A stretch of DNA of 64,000 nucleotides from assembly GCA_033032175.1 (NCBI GenBank), contig CM065309.1, positions 21,204,001 through 21,268,000 on the forward strand, written 5' to 3'. This stretch comes from Saturnia japonica. Taxonomy: Eukaryota; Arthropoda; Insecta; Lepidoptera; Saturniidae. The position numbers and the translations under genes were made by a program. The notes below the pieces were generated by a model. The model searched no databases and was not told the DNA's origin. It was given only the letters and a program-made list of their open reading frames with translations. This document shows positions 1 through 12,577 of the stretch, in pieces (within the stretch, counting starts at the first letter, position 1; each line of letters opens with the position of its first letter).

Positions 1-1490
1 GTTTTCCAATTCGCTACGGAAAATTCTATTCTCTGTTTAATTTAACAATAGCTGAATCATAAGTTGAAGCTTCAAAGGGTCGGCAACATGCTTGTGATGT
101 TTCTGGTGTTGCAGCAACAACCGCTTACCATCACGCGGACCGCATGCTTGTTTACCAGCGCCGTGGTATAAATAAGAATATTGAACTACTATAAACAATA
201 AATAAAACATTTAAAAAATTACAATTTGTTGAAACGATTCATTGTATTTTTTTCGCAAAAAGAGCTGATTGCATAGGCTGTTCTAGTAAGACAAAATTCT
301 GAAAGGAACCGCTATAGGGTTCTCATTATGTGTACGGTGGCTGACTTCTGTCAAATTATTTTTTTTGCACGGCAATTGACCGTACTTTTCCTGATGGTAA
401 CGGTCGCAGCTGTCACGCCGGCCTGCATTTAACTGGATATGCAAAGGTTAATCCCGAAACACGACACGCAAAAGCGAGTCACTATGACGGACTTTTCACC
501 ACGCTATCCCTATATCCTCGTTCATTACTTAGCAGGGTGCAGGTGAAGTTAGCCTGGGTGTCTCAGCTTTAAGAATGTAATTTGACACCCCCTACTTACA
601 CTGCCGCGATTTTGTTTAGAACGATGTAATGATGGCGACAGTCGACGAGTATTTACTACGCAAAGCTACAGATTTATATCATTAGATGCACCCTCGATGA
701 TAAAAAGTTTGGCAAAAATTTAATAACTGTACAATCGCGCATAGAAATAACAATACTACTGTGAGCCTAGTTTGCAAATCTACTAAAATTGTTATGAAAC
801 CCTGGTTACTACCAGAATATTGAGATAAGTGTTATAATTAGTATTAAATCAACTTTTGTAAACCCAGGTTTAAGTATTTTGGAAATAAAAAATTACCAAA
901 CCAAACCGAAAAAACCTTTTTGTCTTAGCATAATTACGACAACTAATTTTCCCTTTTACGTATGCCAAGTGAGTGATCTCATTAACGTTTTCATGCGTTA
1001 ACTATAGGAAAAGGCTTATCTCGATTGAAATCTACGAACAAATGAGCTATTTCGTCAAGAGGCAGTAAAGAAAATCGCAATCCAATACGAAGTGTGGCAA
1101 AGTCGAGGATCATAAATTTAACAATTCCATTGTTTTATTTACAGCGGTCGATTCTGGCGCCGGCTTTTGACAGTCGGCTTCTTTGCCGATTTCAAACTGT
1201 CAGAATCTAATTACCAAATTCGCAGATTTTATTTACTCTCCACGGCAACTTTATCGAAAATACAGTAAAGTTTAAATTTGAATAAACGAATATAATAGTA
1301 TCGTGAGGAGTATGAACGTTTTTGTTACCCATTCTGTATAGTAGCGTGGGTTAGTGGATTTTTTTATTATTATTTTGATACCAAAATGGGGTGTCGGGGT
1401 CAGCGGAACGACGGCGCCACGCCTTTCGAAATTGATGCTCTGTTTTATTCTAACTACTTATATAACAAAACTGCTTATCCATACAATAAA
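1..1490. other. No gene; old repeat debris
   Basis: No credible coding region. Around 60-190 the sequence (GGGTCGGCAACATGCTTG, then CCGCTTACCATCACGCGG) resembles a 3' end of dispersed retroelements that I know to be common in moths and butterflies. The stretch around 440-470 shares a short phrase (TAATCCCGAAAC) with about 7740, perhaps another old repeat. The remainder is AT-rich and unassigned. Confidence 0.4.
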
Positions 1491-1491
1491 T

Positions 1492-1662
1492 AAAATTGAA
1501 GTGTCTATTTGTAATGTCAAAATAACAGTTTTTTTCTAAACGCATATGAAAGTATATTGGATACTTATAACAAAATACCAATTTTTTTAATTTTTTGTCT
1601 TTCTGTTTGTTCCGGGTAAACTCCTAAACGTTTGGATCGATTTTTGCGGGATTTTCACTGTC
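1492..1662 (-). repeat. Repeat family X, 3' part, minus copy
   Basis: Reverse-complement copy of the end of a dispersed repeat (family X). It carries the recognisable run of AATGTCAAAATAACAG, a poly-T, then TCTTTCTGTTTGTTCCGGGTA. It abuts the plus-strand copy at 1664 head to head, so the two form an inverted pair. Family X reads like the 3' portion of a non-LTR element or a LINE-derived SINE; its parent cannot be named from this window. Confidence 0.65.
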
Positions 1663-1663
1663 A

Positions 1664-2145
1664 GGTTGTGCTCGCGTGGACTATAGAATGCCGTCGATCA
1701 GGCACGAGCGAATCGTCCTACCTCCGTTTCGGGTTATTTTAAAGATAAAAATGCTTATTGTAGGTGATCCTTAGAAGATAGATATATACTCTCGCAGACT
1801 TTTTTGTATGACTTTTTAATGTCTACAATTATGTAATACATTAATTTGATATAACTTTTATGGTTTACTTAGCATAAGCAATTTAAACGTCCAAATTGAT
1901 TCACCGTGAATAGTTTAATTTTTTTAAATGAGCAGAACTCGAATTATTTTTTCTAAAATGAAAGTAGCCTTAGTTACTCTTTATAACATCAGACATTACA
2001 TGGAACAAACAGAAAGCCAGACAAAAAATTTAAAAATTGGTGTTTTGTTATATGCACCGTGTATACTTCCATAAACATTTTGTAAAAAAAACTGTTATTT
2101 TGACATTACAAACAGAAACTTCAATTTTATTAACTGTGTAGATTA
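1664..2145 (+). repeat. Repeat family X, near full copy
   Basis: Starts with GCTCGCGTGGACTATAGAATG and runs through shared blocks (GCTTATTGTAGGTGATCCTTAGAAGATAG, split here by small changes; CTACAATTATGTAATACATTAA; an internal T-run; ACAAACAGAAA near the end). The same block order is seen at 6860-7295, 14586-15580 and 41425-41960. No open frame persists along it. Confidence 0.7.
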
Positions 2146-3370
2146 TATTTATTAGTAACAACTTGCGTTAACATAACAATAAATAAACATTAACATAATC
2201 GTTATTGTTTGTTAACAAAAAAAAAAGTCATCAAATAAAATGTTAAAGCGAGTATTAAGAAACAAATGTCCCGAACTTTCGAAACTTACCCGCGCAAAAA
2301 CAGATAACAAATACAATACATACAAGGCTTAACCATTTATGAACATACAGTAGGGCTCGTACGCAACAGAGACGTTCCTCTGCGGCGCCTTATCGGCTGA
2401 ACAAAGACTCCAAGGTATTTATGTAAATGGCTGAATTCCGAAAATGCCTCCGACCATCGAGCAAAAACAAACTTGAGACGCAAAAAACCGTGGGAGGCGA
2501 AAGTTCGCTTTTTCGGGTTACAGCGTTTTGCGCGCTCCCTTATTAGGTGAATGATTTAAATTGTTTTTTTTTATATGCATATAATTGTATTGATACCTAA
2601 ATGTTATTTCACAACTTATTAGGTTCTTATGAGCTCGATTTGCTAAGCGTAAATTTCTGTTTAGTAAAGTTAATAAAAAGTATCCTATGTAGAGAATCGA
2701 CATCCGCATCAAATTCTCAATCTCGAAAGTCCGCGAGATCGAGGTTACGAATCCCGCGAATGTAAAACGATAACTAGAAAGGATAATTAGATTAAGTATT
2801 CTATATTATTCATCTTTGAGATTTTTATTTGGGGACTTTTGTCACTAAGGATATGCCAGTCCCATCATAACTTATACCTACTACTTATACAAATAAGAAC
2901 TATAAACTAAAAAAAAAACAAAACATATTAATAATCTATATAAATTTCTGAGGAAGACGACTTAATTCACTAACAAAAGAACTTAAAAGAACCATATAGC
3001 ATTCTGGAAGCAACCGATGTCGGTTCCGTCAGAATACTGTGATATACACCCACATCACATATATTAATTTTATATTTATAGTTTAAGGCTATCCAATAAT
3101 TATTATTACTGGAACACTCCATGAAGAAATTATATTTACTAATAAATAATAAAGTATCTAAAATTTCGTCTTTTAAATTCCACCTTATTTTGTTACACAT
3201 ATTATCCGGCGGTGATTGATTTTTATCAAATTATTCAGTTATACTGAACTTACTGTACTGTTTAATTTTCAAGTAGCCAATTATATACGATAGGTAATAT
3301 TTTATATTATTATCTTATCTTTTATAGGATACTACTTAACAAACACAACGAGGTTGTCTAAACAAACAGA
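2146..3370. other. No gene recognised
   Basis: AT-rich, with only short chance open frames on both strands. I recognise no repeat, RNA gene or conserved exon here. Confidence 0.4.
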
Positions 3371-3535
3371 TTTTCAACTTGAAGGCATTATAAAAAACCT
3401 TACCACCGCTATGGTTTCATCACGATGTTCTCCTTCACCGAATGTTCAGGCTCATGACAGGGATTCGAACTCACGTCGAAAGACGCGGAGTACGTATACT
3501 CTACTACTGAAGTAACCGAACCATCATTGTTTGAT
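3371..3535 (-). repeat. SINE family 1, truncated
   Basis: tRNA-derived SINE read on the minus strand. The right end holds a tRNA-like head: a B-box match (reverse of GGGATTCGAACTC) and a decayed A-box near 3520. The body phrase CATCACGATGTTCTCCTTCACCG is shared with the copies at 45139 and 50461. Confidence 0.7.
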
Positions 3536-5481
3536 GCCCATTCTTGTTCGTTTCAATCGGCCAAGTTAAGACAAATTATCGCCCTAGATAATGGATCTAT
3601 AAAAAAAATTTAATAAACAAGTTTTATAGATATTTTATGTTCAATACGATTGCATCTCACTAAAATAATTGTTACATACTAACATATTCCTGCTTACCCT
3701 GAAAGAAAATCATGTAGAATTAACTCAAAAAAAGGTAATTCCGATCGACTTTCTTGCCGGTTCTTCTCGATGACTGGGACGTGTTCCGAAATGGTAGTAC
3801 CTCTAATGTTTTGACGTTCATAAGTGCCTTATAGTATAAATTGAATAAAGTTTTTTTTTTTACTTTGGAAAAAAATGGCCATGGTCATGAAAAGTTTTTC
3901 TCTGCAACGCACCGCGCGCTAGCAATATAAACAACAAAGTCGATTTAAAAAAATCTGTGAGTGTTGTGGAACACTCGGTTGGAACGAAGTTCGTAATGTT
4001 GAATCAATAAGCGCGCACCTATGACTGGACACAGCCAATAGCATACGCGCTATTGATAACCGTCAACACTATAGAAAGGGCCGTGATGGAAAACTGTTAC
4101 ACATTTTTTCGCCTAGCCAAGTCCGTACCTTGCGATAAGTTACTTCGTTCCCAAAACAATTAGGATCATCTTTCTAGCAATATAGGAGCTGGACAATAGC
4201 TTTCTATCTCTAAAGTGGTAGCTACCAAGCTCAGTATTAACCACGACTTGCCTACTTCTTGACCATAGGTATCACTTGCGTGTTGCGAACCTTGAATTGA
4301 CCTCTAACCGAAAGAGCTCTGGAAACCCAACACGAGGTTATTTGGCGGCAATCTTCTGTAGGATGGAGGGGAGAAATTTTACCTAGTCGGACCACCTCAC
4401 TCTGCTATTCTGTGCTCTGTATGTTGGTTGTAAGCCAATTCCACCAATTATAAAGAAATAAAGTTAAAAAAAATTCTAATGTTTGTCTAAACTTAGTTTT
4501 ATAGGTTCTTCACATCAGCTTAGAAGTTTAATACTGTCTGTCACGTGCACGTCAATACTGAACATACTAATATAAACGTAGATAGCTACAATGTAATCCA
4601 AATGCATATGTGACATGTAATTAAAGTAATAAGTCATGTTCACCTTTTAACCCACATGTGGGCTATCTAGACCAGCCTGTTGTCACACCATCTCATTTGT
4701 ATTCAACCGGCGCTTTCATCGTGGCCCGATGTGGTCGCAAGTGTTTCTGATAGACCCTCACCTTTTGTATCTGTTAAGGCATCGTTTAAAAAATCTTTAT
4801 TAAATATTCATAATATATTTTTTTAACTCGAGAGATGTCCTAGGACCACCCTATAGGTAATGAAGAGGTTTTGATTTGATTTGACTAGACTTTTTGCATA
4901 TTTTTTTTTATTATTTCCTGTACCAATATTTTGTTATGTAGAGAGTAAAGATTTGATTTTTTGTTTGTAATGGATAAACTCAAAAACTACTGGACCGATT
5001 TTAAAATTGTTTTTCACCATATAAAGCTAAAGTATCAACGAGTAACATATGCTATAATATAACTTTGACACGGGTGAAACAGTGAGGCACAGCTAGTTAT
5101 TTATAAAGTTATGAAAATAATATTTTTTATAATTGATTATTATATATACTTACCTATTTTTATAATAACTAATATTCAAAAGAAAATTATATAAAACAGA
5201 TCCCGAATTAGCGAGACTCAAATCATCGACCACTCGTACTGTACATAATATAACAGTGCGTAGAAATCTGGTCATAACACAGTTGTGCCAATTCCACGAC
5301 TGTTATAGTATTAAAAATTATATTATACGAATGTTTGGTTTTTTAATGTCGGTCGTTTGGCCACTTTTTTCAGCTTAGCTTCCACCCCACGATAAGTAAC
5401 TTCGTTACAAAAAAACACAATAATATATTATATATTAATAAAATTAACTATGGATCAGAAAGGCCAATGAAGCCGTTTCGA
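3536..5481. other. No gene; LINE 3' end and repeat pieces
   Basis: Contains a LINE 3'-end copy at about 3735-3860 in plus sense (CTTGCCGGTTCTTCTCGATG, then TTGACGTTCATAAGTGCC and a TTGAATAAA tail), also seen at 23098 and 57528. A minus-strand fragment of repeat family 4 lies at about 4970-5095 and ends in GTGAGGCACAGCTAGT. The stretch between them is unassigned. Confidence 0.5.
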
Positions 5482-5665
5482 AGGTGTTATAGCTTAGTAG
5501 CACTGTGCTTGGTCACCGCGTAGATCGAAGCGAGTTCAAATCCTTTTCATATTCGAGTCGTAATAAGCCTGAATTTTCGGGGAAGGAAAACATCGCGAAG
5601 AAAGTATGGTGGCGAGCATATTCTAAAGTCTGCCTGGCTAGCTACTACCCTCAAGTTACTATTAA
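5482..5665 (+). repeat. SINE family 1, plus copy
   Basis: Plus-sense member of the tRNA-derived SINE: a decayed A-box region, B-box-like GAGTTCAAATCC at about 5531, then GGAAGGAAAACATCGCG and the terminal CTACCCTCAAGT block. The apparent 60-codon frame across it is a by-product of the SINE. Confidence 0.65.
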
Positions 5666-5734
5666 GCACGTGTTTTTTGCATTCTAACATTGACCTGCTT
5701 TCTTCTTCGGCATAGCATGTTAACACGAATAAGA

Positions 5735-5993
5735 TGTTAGCATAGTGGTCCTAAGCGCGATCGATTACTATGCTCCAGGTCCTAGGTTCGATTCCTAAGT
5801 CGAGCAAAGTGTTATTGGGTTTTTCTATTAAATTCTCAGTAGCAGTTCAGAGTTTGGCTTTGTGCCCAGTTAATGACAATAGGCTCGCTCCCTATTACAT
5901 GGGACCTGAAAACGTACTTGGCGAACCATGACTGTACATTAGTACATCTCTGCCTAACTTATCGGGTATACAGTCGTGATGGTATGTTATGTC
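5735..5993 (+). repeat. SINE family 2, plus copy
   Basis: Second tRNA-derived SINE family. The head reads GTTAGCATAGTGGTCCTAAG (A-box region), with the B-box GGTTCGATTCC at about 5784. The body includes GTGTTATTGGGTTTTTCTAT and CTCCCTATTACATGGGACCT; the end is CGTGATGGTATGT. Six copies lie in this window. Confidence 0.8.
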
Positions 5994-6859
5994 TAAAGGA
6001 TGATATCCTCGTGTCAACTTTCTGAATATACCTATAGGTGCTTGGTGACAAATAATCAACTTGCGAGTTGTAGCTAGCAAGGCCGGCATTAGACCACGAT
6101 ACGGTTTCTTTACGATAATTTCCTTCACCCAAAGCTCAGGCTCATCGTAAGATCACACCAGCTACTAACGGCCTTTTTGAATAACCTATCTATCCCATGT
6201 TTCAGTTACCAAAGATAGATAAATATAACCTTTTGTCTTTACTTTTTTTTAATAACCAATCAATTGATAGTTTTCTGTATCTACATATTACATATCCATA
6301 TCTTAAAGCTTGGATAGATAAGAAGAAAGCCGTTATTTGTTATAAGTTCTTTAACTTAATAGTACTTAATAAAAATATGTACTGATCGGAGATAGCAATC
6401 TCAGATATGTTATTGAAAAAGGCCGTAAGTCACCACTGTGTCACGATAGAGACGCACACTTCAGTTCAAGTCACAATAATTATGATAGATTTTAAATTCT
6501 ATATTGCTTTGGGAAAAGATCTGTCAAAATGAAATAACATTAAAATAACAATCTGACAGAAAGATAACATCTTAACGGGCGATATTATTTTATGCATTAA
6601 CATATCAACAAACTGTTAGCTCGTCTTGACGTTCTTTACGTCACTGAATGCTGTCTAAAAACTTTCGATATCATACTAAAATAAACATAAACGAAATGGA
6701 TAAACACTGAAGACCTCAAATTAGAACTAGGAATAGGTATAGGTGTATGTACACGTGACGGTAGAAACAAAACTCTGCTCATAAAATTTACATTCAGCCG
6801 GTCAAAGGTTTTCTAAAAATTCCGTCCTATTTACATTTCTGTAGATATATTATAATACT
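5994..6859. other. No gene; partial SINE 1 then unassigned
   Basis: A partial minus-strand SINE family 1 body is visible at about 6035-6150 (TTTCCTTCACCCAAAGCTCAGG). The rest is AT-rich with no supported feature. Confidence 0.4.
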
Positions 6860-7295
6860 AGCTGTACCCCCGGCGTCGCTCACGTGGACTACAGAATGTC
6901 CGCGCAAACTTTACTCCCCGCTCTCGGCTATTTTAGAGACAAAAATGTTTATTGTGGGTGTTCCTTAGAAGATAAACGTATACCTACTCTCGGCGACTTT
7001 TTTGTAGGTCTTTTTAATGTCTACAATTATTTAGTACATTAATTTACTATATCTCTTATGGTTTACTCAGCGTAAGCCATTTAAGCACCCGAATTGATTC
7101 ACCATGACCAGTTTTTTTTAACTTGTGCGGAACCATAATTCTTTTTCTAAAATAAATGTAACCTAATTTACACCCTATAAAATCAGCTATCTACCAATGA
7201 AAGTCCCGTCAAAATCGGTCTAACCGTTTCGGAGTTTACCCATTGTCACTTCACGCATTGATTGATTTGTTAGTCTAGGTTCTATATCTGATTCG
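6860..7295 (+). repeat. Repeat family X, plus copy
   Basis: Begins at TAGCTGTACCCCCGGCGTCG and keeps the family block order: GTGGACTACAGAATG, GGTGTTCCTTAGAAGATA, TTTTTAATGTCTACAATTAT, AAAATCGGTCTAACCGTTTC. It ends before the AACAGAC-type terminus and is probably 3'-eroded. It is non-coding. Confidence 0.75.
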
Positions 7296-8275
7296 ATGTA
7301 TATATATCATAATAATACAACACAATTCCTTCCCCTTAAACCCAAGTACAGTAATACACCCAATCCGATACAAAAAACAAATGGCCGGCCGCTTTTAATG
7401 TCATCGATTCTCGTCCAAACATATTCCTCTGACAATTGCCAGTGTTTAGTTTGAAAATGCTTCGTTGTTTTTGATTAGAGCCGCCTCGTTGCTCGAATGC
7501 TGTGTGTCTTACTATGTTAGGACAGTTGGGTAAAATATCTTCTTTTTTTTGTAATGATATCTGAATCTGTTTTGATATTCACAAGAGCGAGATTTTATAC
7601 TCTGGTGGCCATTATATACATGGTAATGCCGTTACAGTAGTGCAAGCACAGTACAATCCTAACAGAACGGTCACCATCGAGAGATTTACAATCCATCGCC
7701 AATATAGGCTCCTCGACCGCTCGATATAGGTACATTGGCTAATCCCGAAACGCGACTAACCAAAAGGCGGCCACTGTTACGGGTATATGATCATGTGCTT
7801 AATGGTCCCGTAGTAGTCGCGTACAGGTCTCTTTCACACCGTTATAATACTGGATATACTACGACATATTTCATCGGGTACAAGTGACACACACCAGCGT
7901 TACCGAACATACGGCAATCAGGTCCAAATATGACAAATTGTACGGTATACGGTAGAGTGGCTATTGCAATACCTACATTAAAATACAGTGTGGCTAAAGT
8001 AAAAACTATTTATTGTCCGTTAAGTTGCCACAACAGCAATCAGAATACATAAGTTTAAATCGTAATAAATACTGTATTAGATGACAATCAGAAAAACGTG
8101 AATAAGTTTCTTGTAATAATGAACGCAATTATACCTTTATATTACTCAGATATTTTGAATTCGAACCCAAATAAAGAGTATAACAATTGTTTTTGGTTAT
8201 TGGGAAATACCCTAATTCATTTTGCTTGCAATCGACCTATCCTGCTTCAGATTATACTTTTGTTATTATTAACGA
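7296..8275. other. No gene recognised
   Basis: Two short open frames occur but neither resembles a known protein. The block around 7600-7990 has a more balanced composition than its surroundings and may be an old element, but I cannot place it. Confidence 0.35.
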
Positions 8276-8278
8276 ACT

Positions 8279-8800
8279 AGCTGTGACCCACGATTTCACC
8301 CGTGTTAGTTTATCCGACAAACTTCGCGCCGCCAACGCACCCGTGTAGCCTATCATAATAATTGTCCTCACTTCCCGCAAGTACAAATTATGTTAATCTT
8401 TTATTATCTCCTAAACTATGTATACAAATAACATGATATAAAGGGTACAATTTAACTTCATAAAATTGACTTTATGATGAAGTAACTTTTGTTCGTAAGT
8501 ATTAATATGCCATGCCTTAAAATAATGCTCAAAAATCAATTTTTACTTTTCAAGAAAAAAATTCGCAAAATACCTTTTTGTGGCTTATGTATATATAGGA
8601 GATAGGCATATGCTATTGAAGAGTCTGTTTAGATATACTATAGCCCAATAATTTTGTAGAGCATAGTATTTACGCATCATTAACTATTACGCCAGCGCAC
8701 GCGGATAAAACAGTTCGGAAGGGCTTCCTCTTCCGACTTACTTAACAAAAATCAATATTAGAAGTTAACTCAAAGTTGTAGCTTAATGTTAGATAGCCTA
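8279..8800 (+). repeat. Repeat family 4
   Basis: Starts CTAGCTGTGACCCACGATTT and shares its block order with 50862-51350: CGCGCCGCCAACGCACCCGTG, then TATCTCCTAAACTATG, ATACCTTTTTGTGGCTTATG and TTACGCCAGCGCACGCGG. It looks like a RTE-type LINE 3' end or a derived SINE. Confidence 0.7.
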
Positions 8801-8914
8801 TACTATTCCTCGTGAATCTGGCTATCATATACAAAAATAATTTATCGAGTCCCACTGGTAGTTCCAGAGATTAGCGTGTTTAAACAAACAAAAAAACTCT
8901 TTCACTTTATTGTA

Positions 8915-9755
8915 TACTAGCGGTGTGTCCGCGGCTCCGCACGTTTTTATAGTTACGCAGTAGTTATTTACATCCTGTATCTTTATTTTTACCCATATTG
9001 TTGACAATTCATATGCCGTATCAATTGAGGAATGGCGTGTATTTCTCGTGTACAATTTCATCAAATAATTATTTTTATTTATTCCTTACCAAAAGTATAG
9101 ATATGAATATACCTAATTTGAGACATGACCGGTTCTTCATACAAACTTTCACCTAAGTTTTATTTTCACCGGATGTGGAATAACACAATAAAATAATTCA
9201 CTTTTAGCAAAATTGTATAATCCAGATAATTAACAATAGGTAGTATATCGCTTAGAATATATAAACTCCCGCGAGCCGCGATTGACAGCGCACGTCATGT
9301 TTCTATAAAACAGTAATTATGCCGTAATACGTAGTAAAACAGTTAAAAACACTTCGGCCAATCTTAAAAAGAATACTGGACTATCATATAATAGGTAATT
9401 ATTAGAAATACAATACATTTCTTATTAAGTATAATTAAGTATAACAATGTCAATATATCAATAAACCAGATTGAAAATTAACAAATTGGTTGGTATGGCA
9501 GCCGATGTCATTAACCCATATCACGCATGCGCAATTGGTGGTCCCATATTTTGTTCATAGAAACTTTCATCCCCTATTTTCTACCCTTAAAGTTTTATTT
9601 TCGCTACAAAAGTACCCTATGTCCTTTCCCAAGGTCCAATCTGTCTCTATATCACAATTCATCAAAATTGGTTCAGCGGTCTAGGCGTGAAAACGTAAAT
9701 GACAGACAGATAAACAGAGAATTATTTTCGCATTTATAACATTAGTATGGATAGT
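8915..9755 (+). repeat. RTE-like LINE 3' fragment
   Basis: Opens with CTAGCGGTGTGTCCGCGGCT. The conserved end is at about 9560-9755: ATCAAAATTGGTTCAGCGGT, then GACAGACAGATAAACAGAG and TTCGCATTTATAACATTAGT. I recognise this tail type from lepidopteran RTE-like repeats. Two overlapping short frames at 9490-9739 are not genes. Confidence 0.55.
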
Positions 9756-10220
9756 ATACATTTGTTTTGCGTACCTATAACTTTCTTAATATATACACCA
9801 TTTGACAGAATTTATTCTGGTAGTACTTATTTATCTTACTTAAATGCTGATTCAGTAAGGATCTTTATTAAAGCAAATTTAATCAAAGCAAAAGAAATAA
9901 CCGTTTGTTAAAGTCTACCATAAACACAGCATTATTAACGAAACAGTGCATCCGCAAAAGGAATTTCAACTGTAAGAAATTAAAGCCGACCCCCGTGATG
10001 ACAGGATAAAAATCGGCAATTTATGGTAAAGACGGAGCCATTGAAGTTAATTTAGGAAATGTATTAGATTGAATGGGAAGATAGGAGTGACAGAAGTGTT
10101 TTACCTTTGGATTTACATCATTCAAGCATCGTAATTGAAGTAAATAAGTCGCACATTTCTCCACTTACGCTAAAAAATACCAATTTATAACTTTAATATG
10201 TGCAACTATGATGGTGTGAA
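9756..10220. other. No gene recognised
   Basis: AT-rich sequence without supported coding, repeat or RNA features. Confidence 0.35.
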
Positions 10221-10224
10221 TATA

Positions 10225-10795
10225 GTGAGCTGCAAGACATAGATTGGTCATTTATCTGGAAGGATGTTTATGATATCGATGTAATGCTGGAAATATTTTA
10301 CAATACAATTATGCAAATATTTCTGAGACATATTTCTATGCGAAAAATAAGACATGAAAAATATCCAGCATGGTTTACTTCCTCCCTTATCAAAGCTCTT
10401 AAAGAGAAAAAAAAAATACCACTCCAGATACATCAAGCATAAGTAACCCACTGAATAAAGCAACATTCAATAGTTTACGGCGGCGTTGCGATGAGATGAA
10501 TAAGCATTTGCGACGTTGTCCTAAATATTTTTGGAAATTTGTCAAAGACCAAAAAAATAATAGTGTTGGCATACCTAATAAAATTCACTTTGAGGATATG
10601 GTGGCTGCGGATAGGCAGACTATCGTAGAACCTTTTAGCAAACACACAGTTCTCCACTAGTTTAGATATTAATTGTGATGCTAATTTCAATTATGTACCT
10701 ATTAGTAACCGTGATATTACTGAGCAAGAAGTTCTGAGATCGCTACAATCACTAGATTGGCAACAAGGGCCCGGTTTTCATACGCTGTAAAGAAA
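10225..10795 (+). pseudogene. Degenerate LINE ORF2 fragment (linker before RT)
   Basis: Plus-strand reading across at least two frames gives a protein of LINE ORF2 type from the region between endonuclease and reverse transcriptase. Pieces visible: a PAWFTSSLIKALKEKKK stretch near 10370-10420, CPKYFWKFVKDQKNNS near 10520-10565, and after a frame change EQEVLRSLQSLDWQQGPG near 10725-10770. The last is the run-up to the first RT motif. In-frame stops (one near 10660) and frameshifts make it non-functional. It is a different family from the intact LINE at 58-64 kb. Open frames on the opposite strand are shadows. Confidence 0.75.
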
Positions 10796-11244
10796 ACTTA
10801 TTGTCATATTTGCAGTCGTTTCTTCATATTTATTTTACAATCTCGCCGACCCAGATGAGTGTCGGCCGAGTGTAAATGCGACCTGGTAGCGAAAATATTT
10901 TTAAAATATATAAATAATAAATTTAGTACCCAGTTTCATAAGTTAAATGAGTATCAGATATTTCCAGAGCAAAAATATTACGCATTTTAAATTACTTTTT
11001 ATTATTTGTACAAACCGTTAGATGCTTGCTGGGACAGGTTTGCTAGCTCAGGCATTGCCGCATGCCTTAGAACCATAATGTGGTTTCATTGCTTGGTTTT
11101 CTTTTATTGAGGCGTTAGAATTTACATCCTTGATCACCGCATTCAGGTTCGGCAATCGCATAGGTACTCCAAACACAAAATTTATACATATATCTCTTTC
11201 GAACCTGATAAAGTATGAAGCGAACGTATTATCTTACTATAATA
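10796..11244. other. No gene recognised
   Basis: No supported feature. It directly precedes the 163-bp tandem array. Confidence 0.35.
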
Positions 11245-11873
11245 ATAATAATATAATAAATGTGAAAGTGTGTATGTTTGTTACTCAATCACACTAAAAC
11301 GGCTGAACAGATCTAAATGAAATTTGGCACACAGATAATCTATGACGTGGAATAACACATAGGGTACTTTTTATCCCGGTAAAAGATATAGTTTAACCAG
11401 TGTTATCCTTCAAATATAATAAAAGGAAAGTTTGTAGCTTTGTTACTCAATCTCACAAAAACAGCTGAACGGATTTAGATCAAATTTGGCACACAGATAG
11501 TTTATGACCTAGAATAACAGATAGGGTACTTTTTATTCCAGTAAAAGTCATAGCTTAACCAGTGTTATACTACAAATATAATAAATGGAAAGTTTTTTAT
11601 GTTTGTTACTCAATCACGCAAAAACAGCTGAACGGATTTAGATCAAATTTGCCACAAATATAGTTTATGACTTAGAATAACAGATAGGGTACTTTTTATT
11701 CCAGTAAAAGTCATAGCTTAACCAGTGTTATACTACAAATATAATAAATGGAAAGTTTTGTATGTTTGTTACTCAATCACGCAAAAACAGCTGAACGGAT
11801 TTAGAGAAGTTTGACACACAGATAATGATATCCAATAATACGCAGACGAAGTCGCGGGTATCAGCTAGTAGAC
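11245..11873. repeat. Tandem array, about 163-bp unit, nearly four copies
   Basis: The phrase TTACTCAATC (or a close variant) recurs at 11281, 11443, 11606 and 11769, giving spacings of 162, 163 and 163 bp. Each unit also carries CAGCTGAACGGATTTAGA, GGGTACTTTTTAT and AACCAGTGTTAT. Units 2 to 4 are more alike than unit 1. The last unit is cut short and joins GACGAAGTCGCGGGTATCAG, a tail seen on dispersed retroelements, so the array is probably internal to a transposable element. Confidence 0.85.
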
Positions 11874-12454
11874 TAATAAAGGTTTGATACTAAACGGATC
11901 ACATCACTCGAATTTAGTTTACTTCTATTAACGCTATCAGCAGCCCGTGATTTCGTACGCGTTAATCCCATTCGTGGTTTTTGTATTTTAATCAACAAAC
12001 TAAGACTTTCAGTTTGATACCAACTGTACGAACAGTTGACAATTAGCTAATCTGTCTTCCACCTATTAGTTAATATTGTATTTTAATGTCTTCACCTGCA
12101 ACCGAACGAAACTATCGTATGTGAAGGTTCCGGCAGCGGTTTAATGATAATGTAAGTAATCTAGCAGGTGGGTGCAATTAATCGTGACATTGTTAGTAGC
12201 CTGAAATTGGCCGCATCCTGCCCGTGAGGGTCCCAACGACCTCTAAACTAAAGTCATCGAACTTTTGAACATTTCCTAAAACGGTTAACGGCCTGGGGTT
12301 GCCAACATCAGTGAATTCGGTAACATTTTATATAAGATTTCCAGATTTATTTCTATCAAAAATTATTGTTACAGAAAAATATAGTAGTCAAGAATATTTG
12401 TACTTCACATGGTGTTAACTGGCTATTAAAAAAAAAAATGTATTTAATTTTCGC
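11874..12454. other. No gene recognised
   Basis: Unique-looking sequence without a supported gene, repeat or RNA. Confidence 0.35.
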
Positions 12455-12572
12455 CCTATGAGGGCACTTATGAACGTTATAAACTATCACCAGTTCGGAA
12501 TATACTTCGGTCATCGAGAACAGAGGGCGTGTAATTCAATCAGGTTTATCATTTTTTTTTTTAAATAACATA
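12455..12572 (-). repeat. LINE 3'-end copy (family 3), minus
   Basis: Reverse complement of the family also at 38135 and 52625: GGGCACTTATGAACGTTATA, CCAGTTCGGAATATAC, then ATCAGGTTTATC and a T-run. It is diverged. Confidence 0.6.
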
Positions 12573-12577
12573 AACAT

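Noticed and set aside
5735..5800. tRNA-like sequences (also in the other SINE copies)
   Set aside because: A- and B-box matches are present, but the sequences lack a complete cloverleaf and continue into SINE bodies, so they are SINE heads and not tRNA genes.
11245..11873. CRISPR-like array
   Set aside because: Units are 163 bp and fully repetitive without short repeats and unique spacers; this is a eukaryotic tandem repeat.
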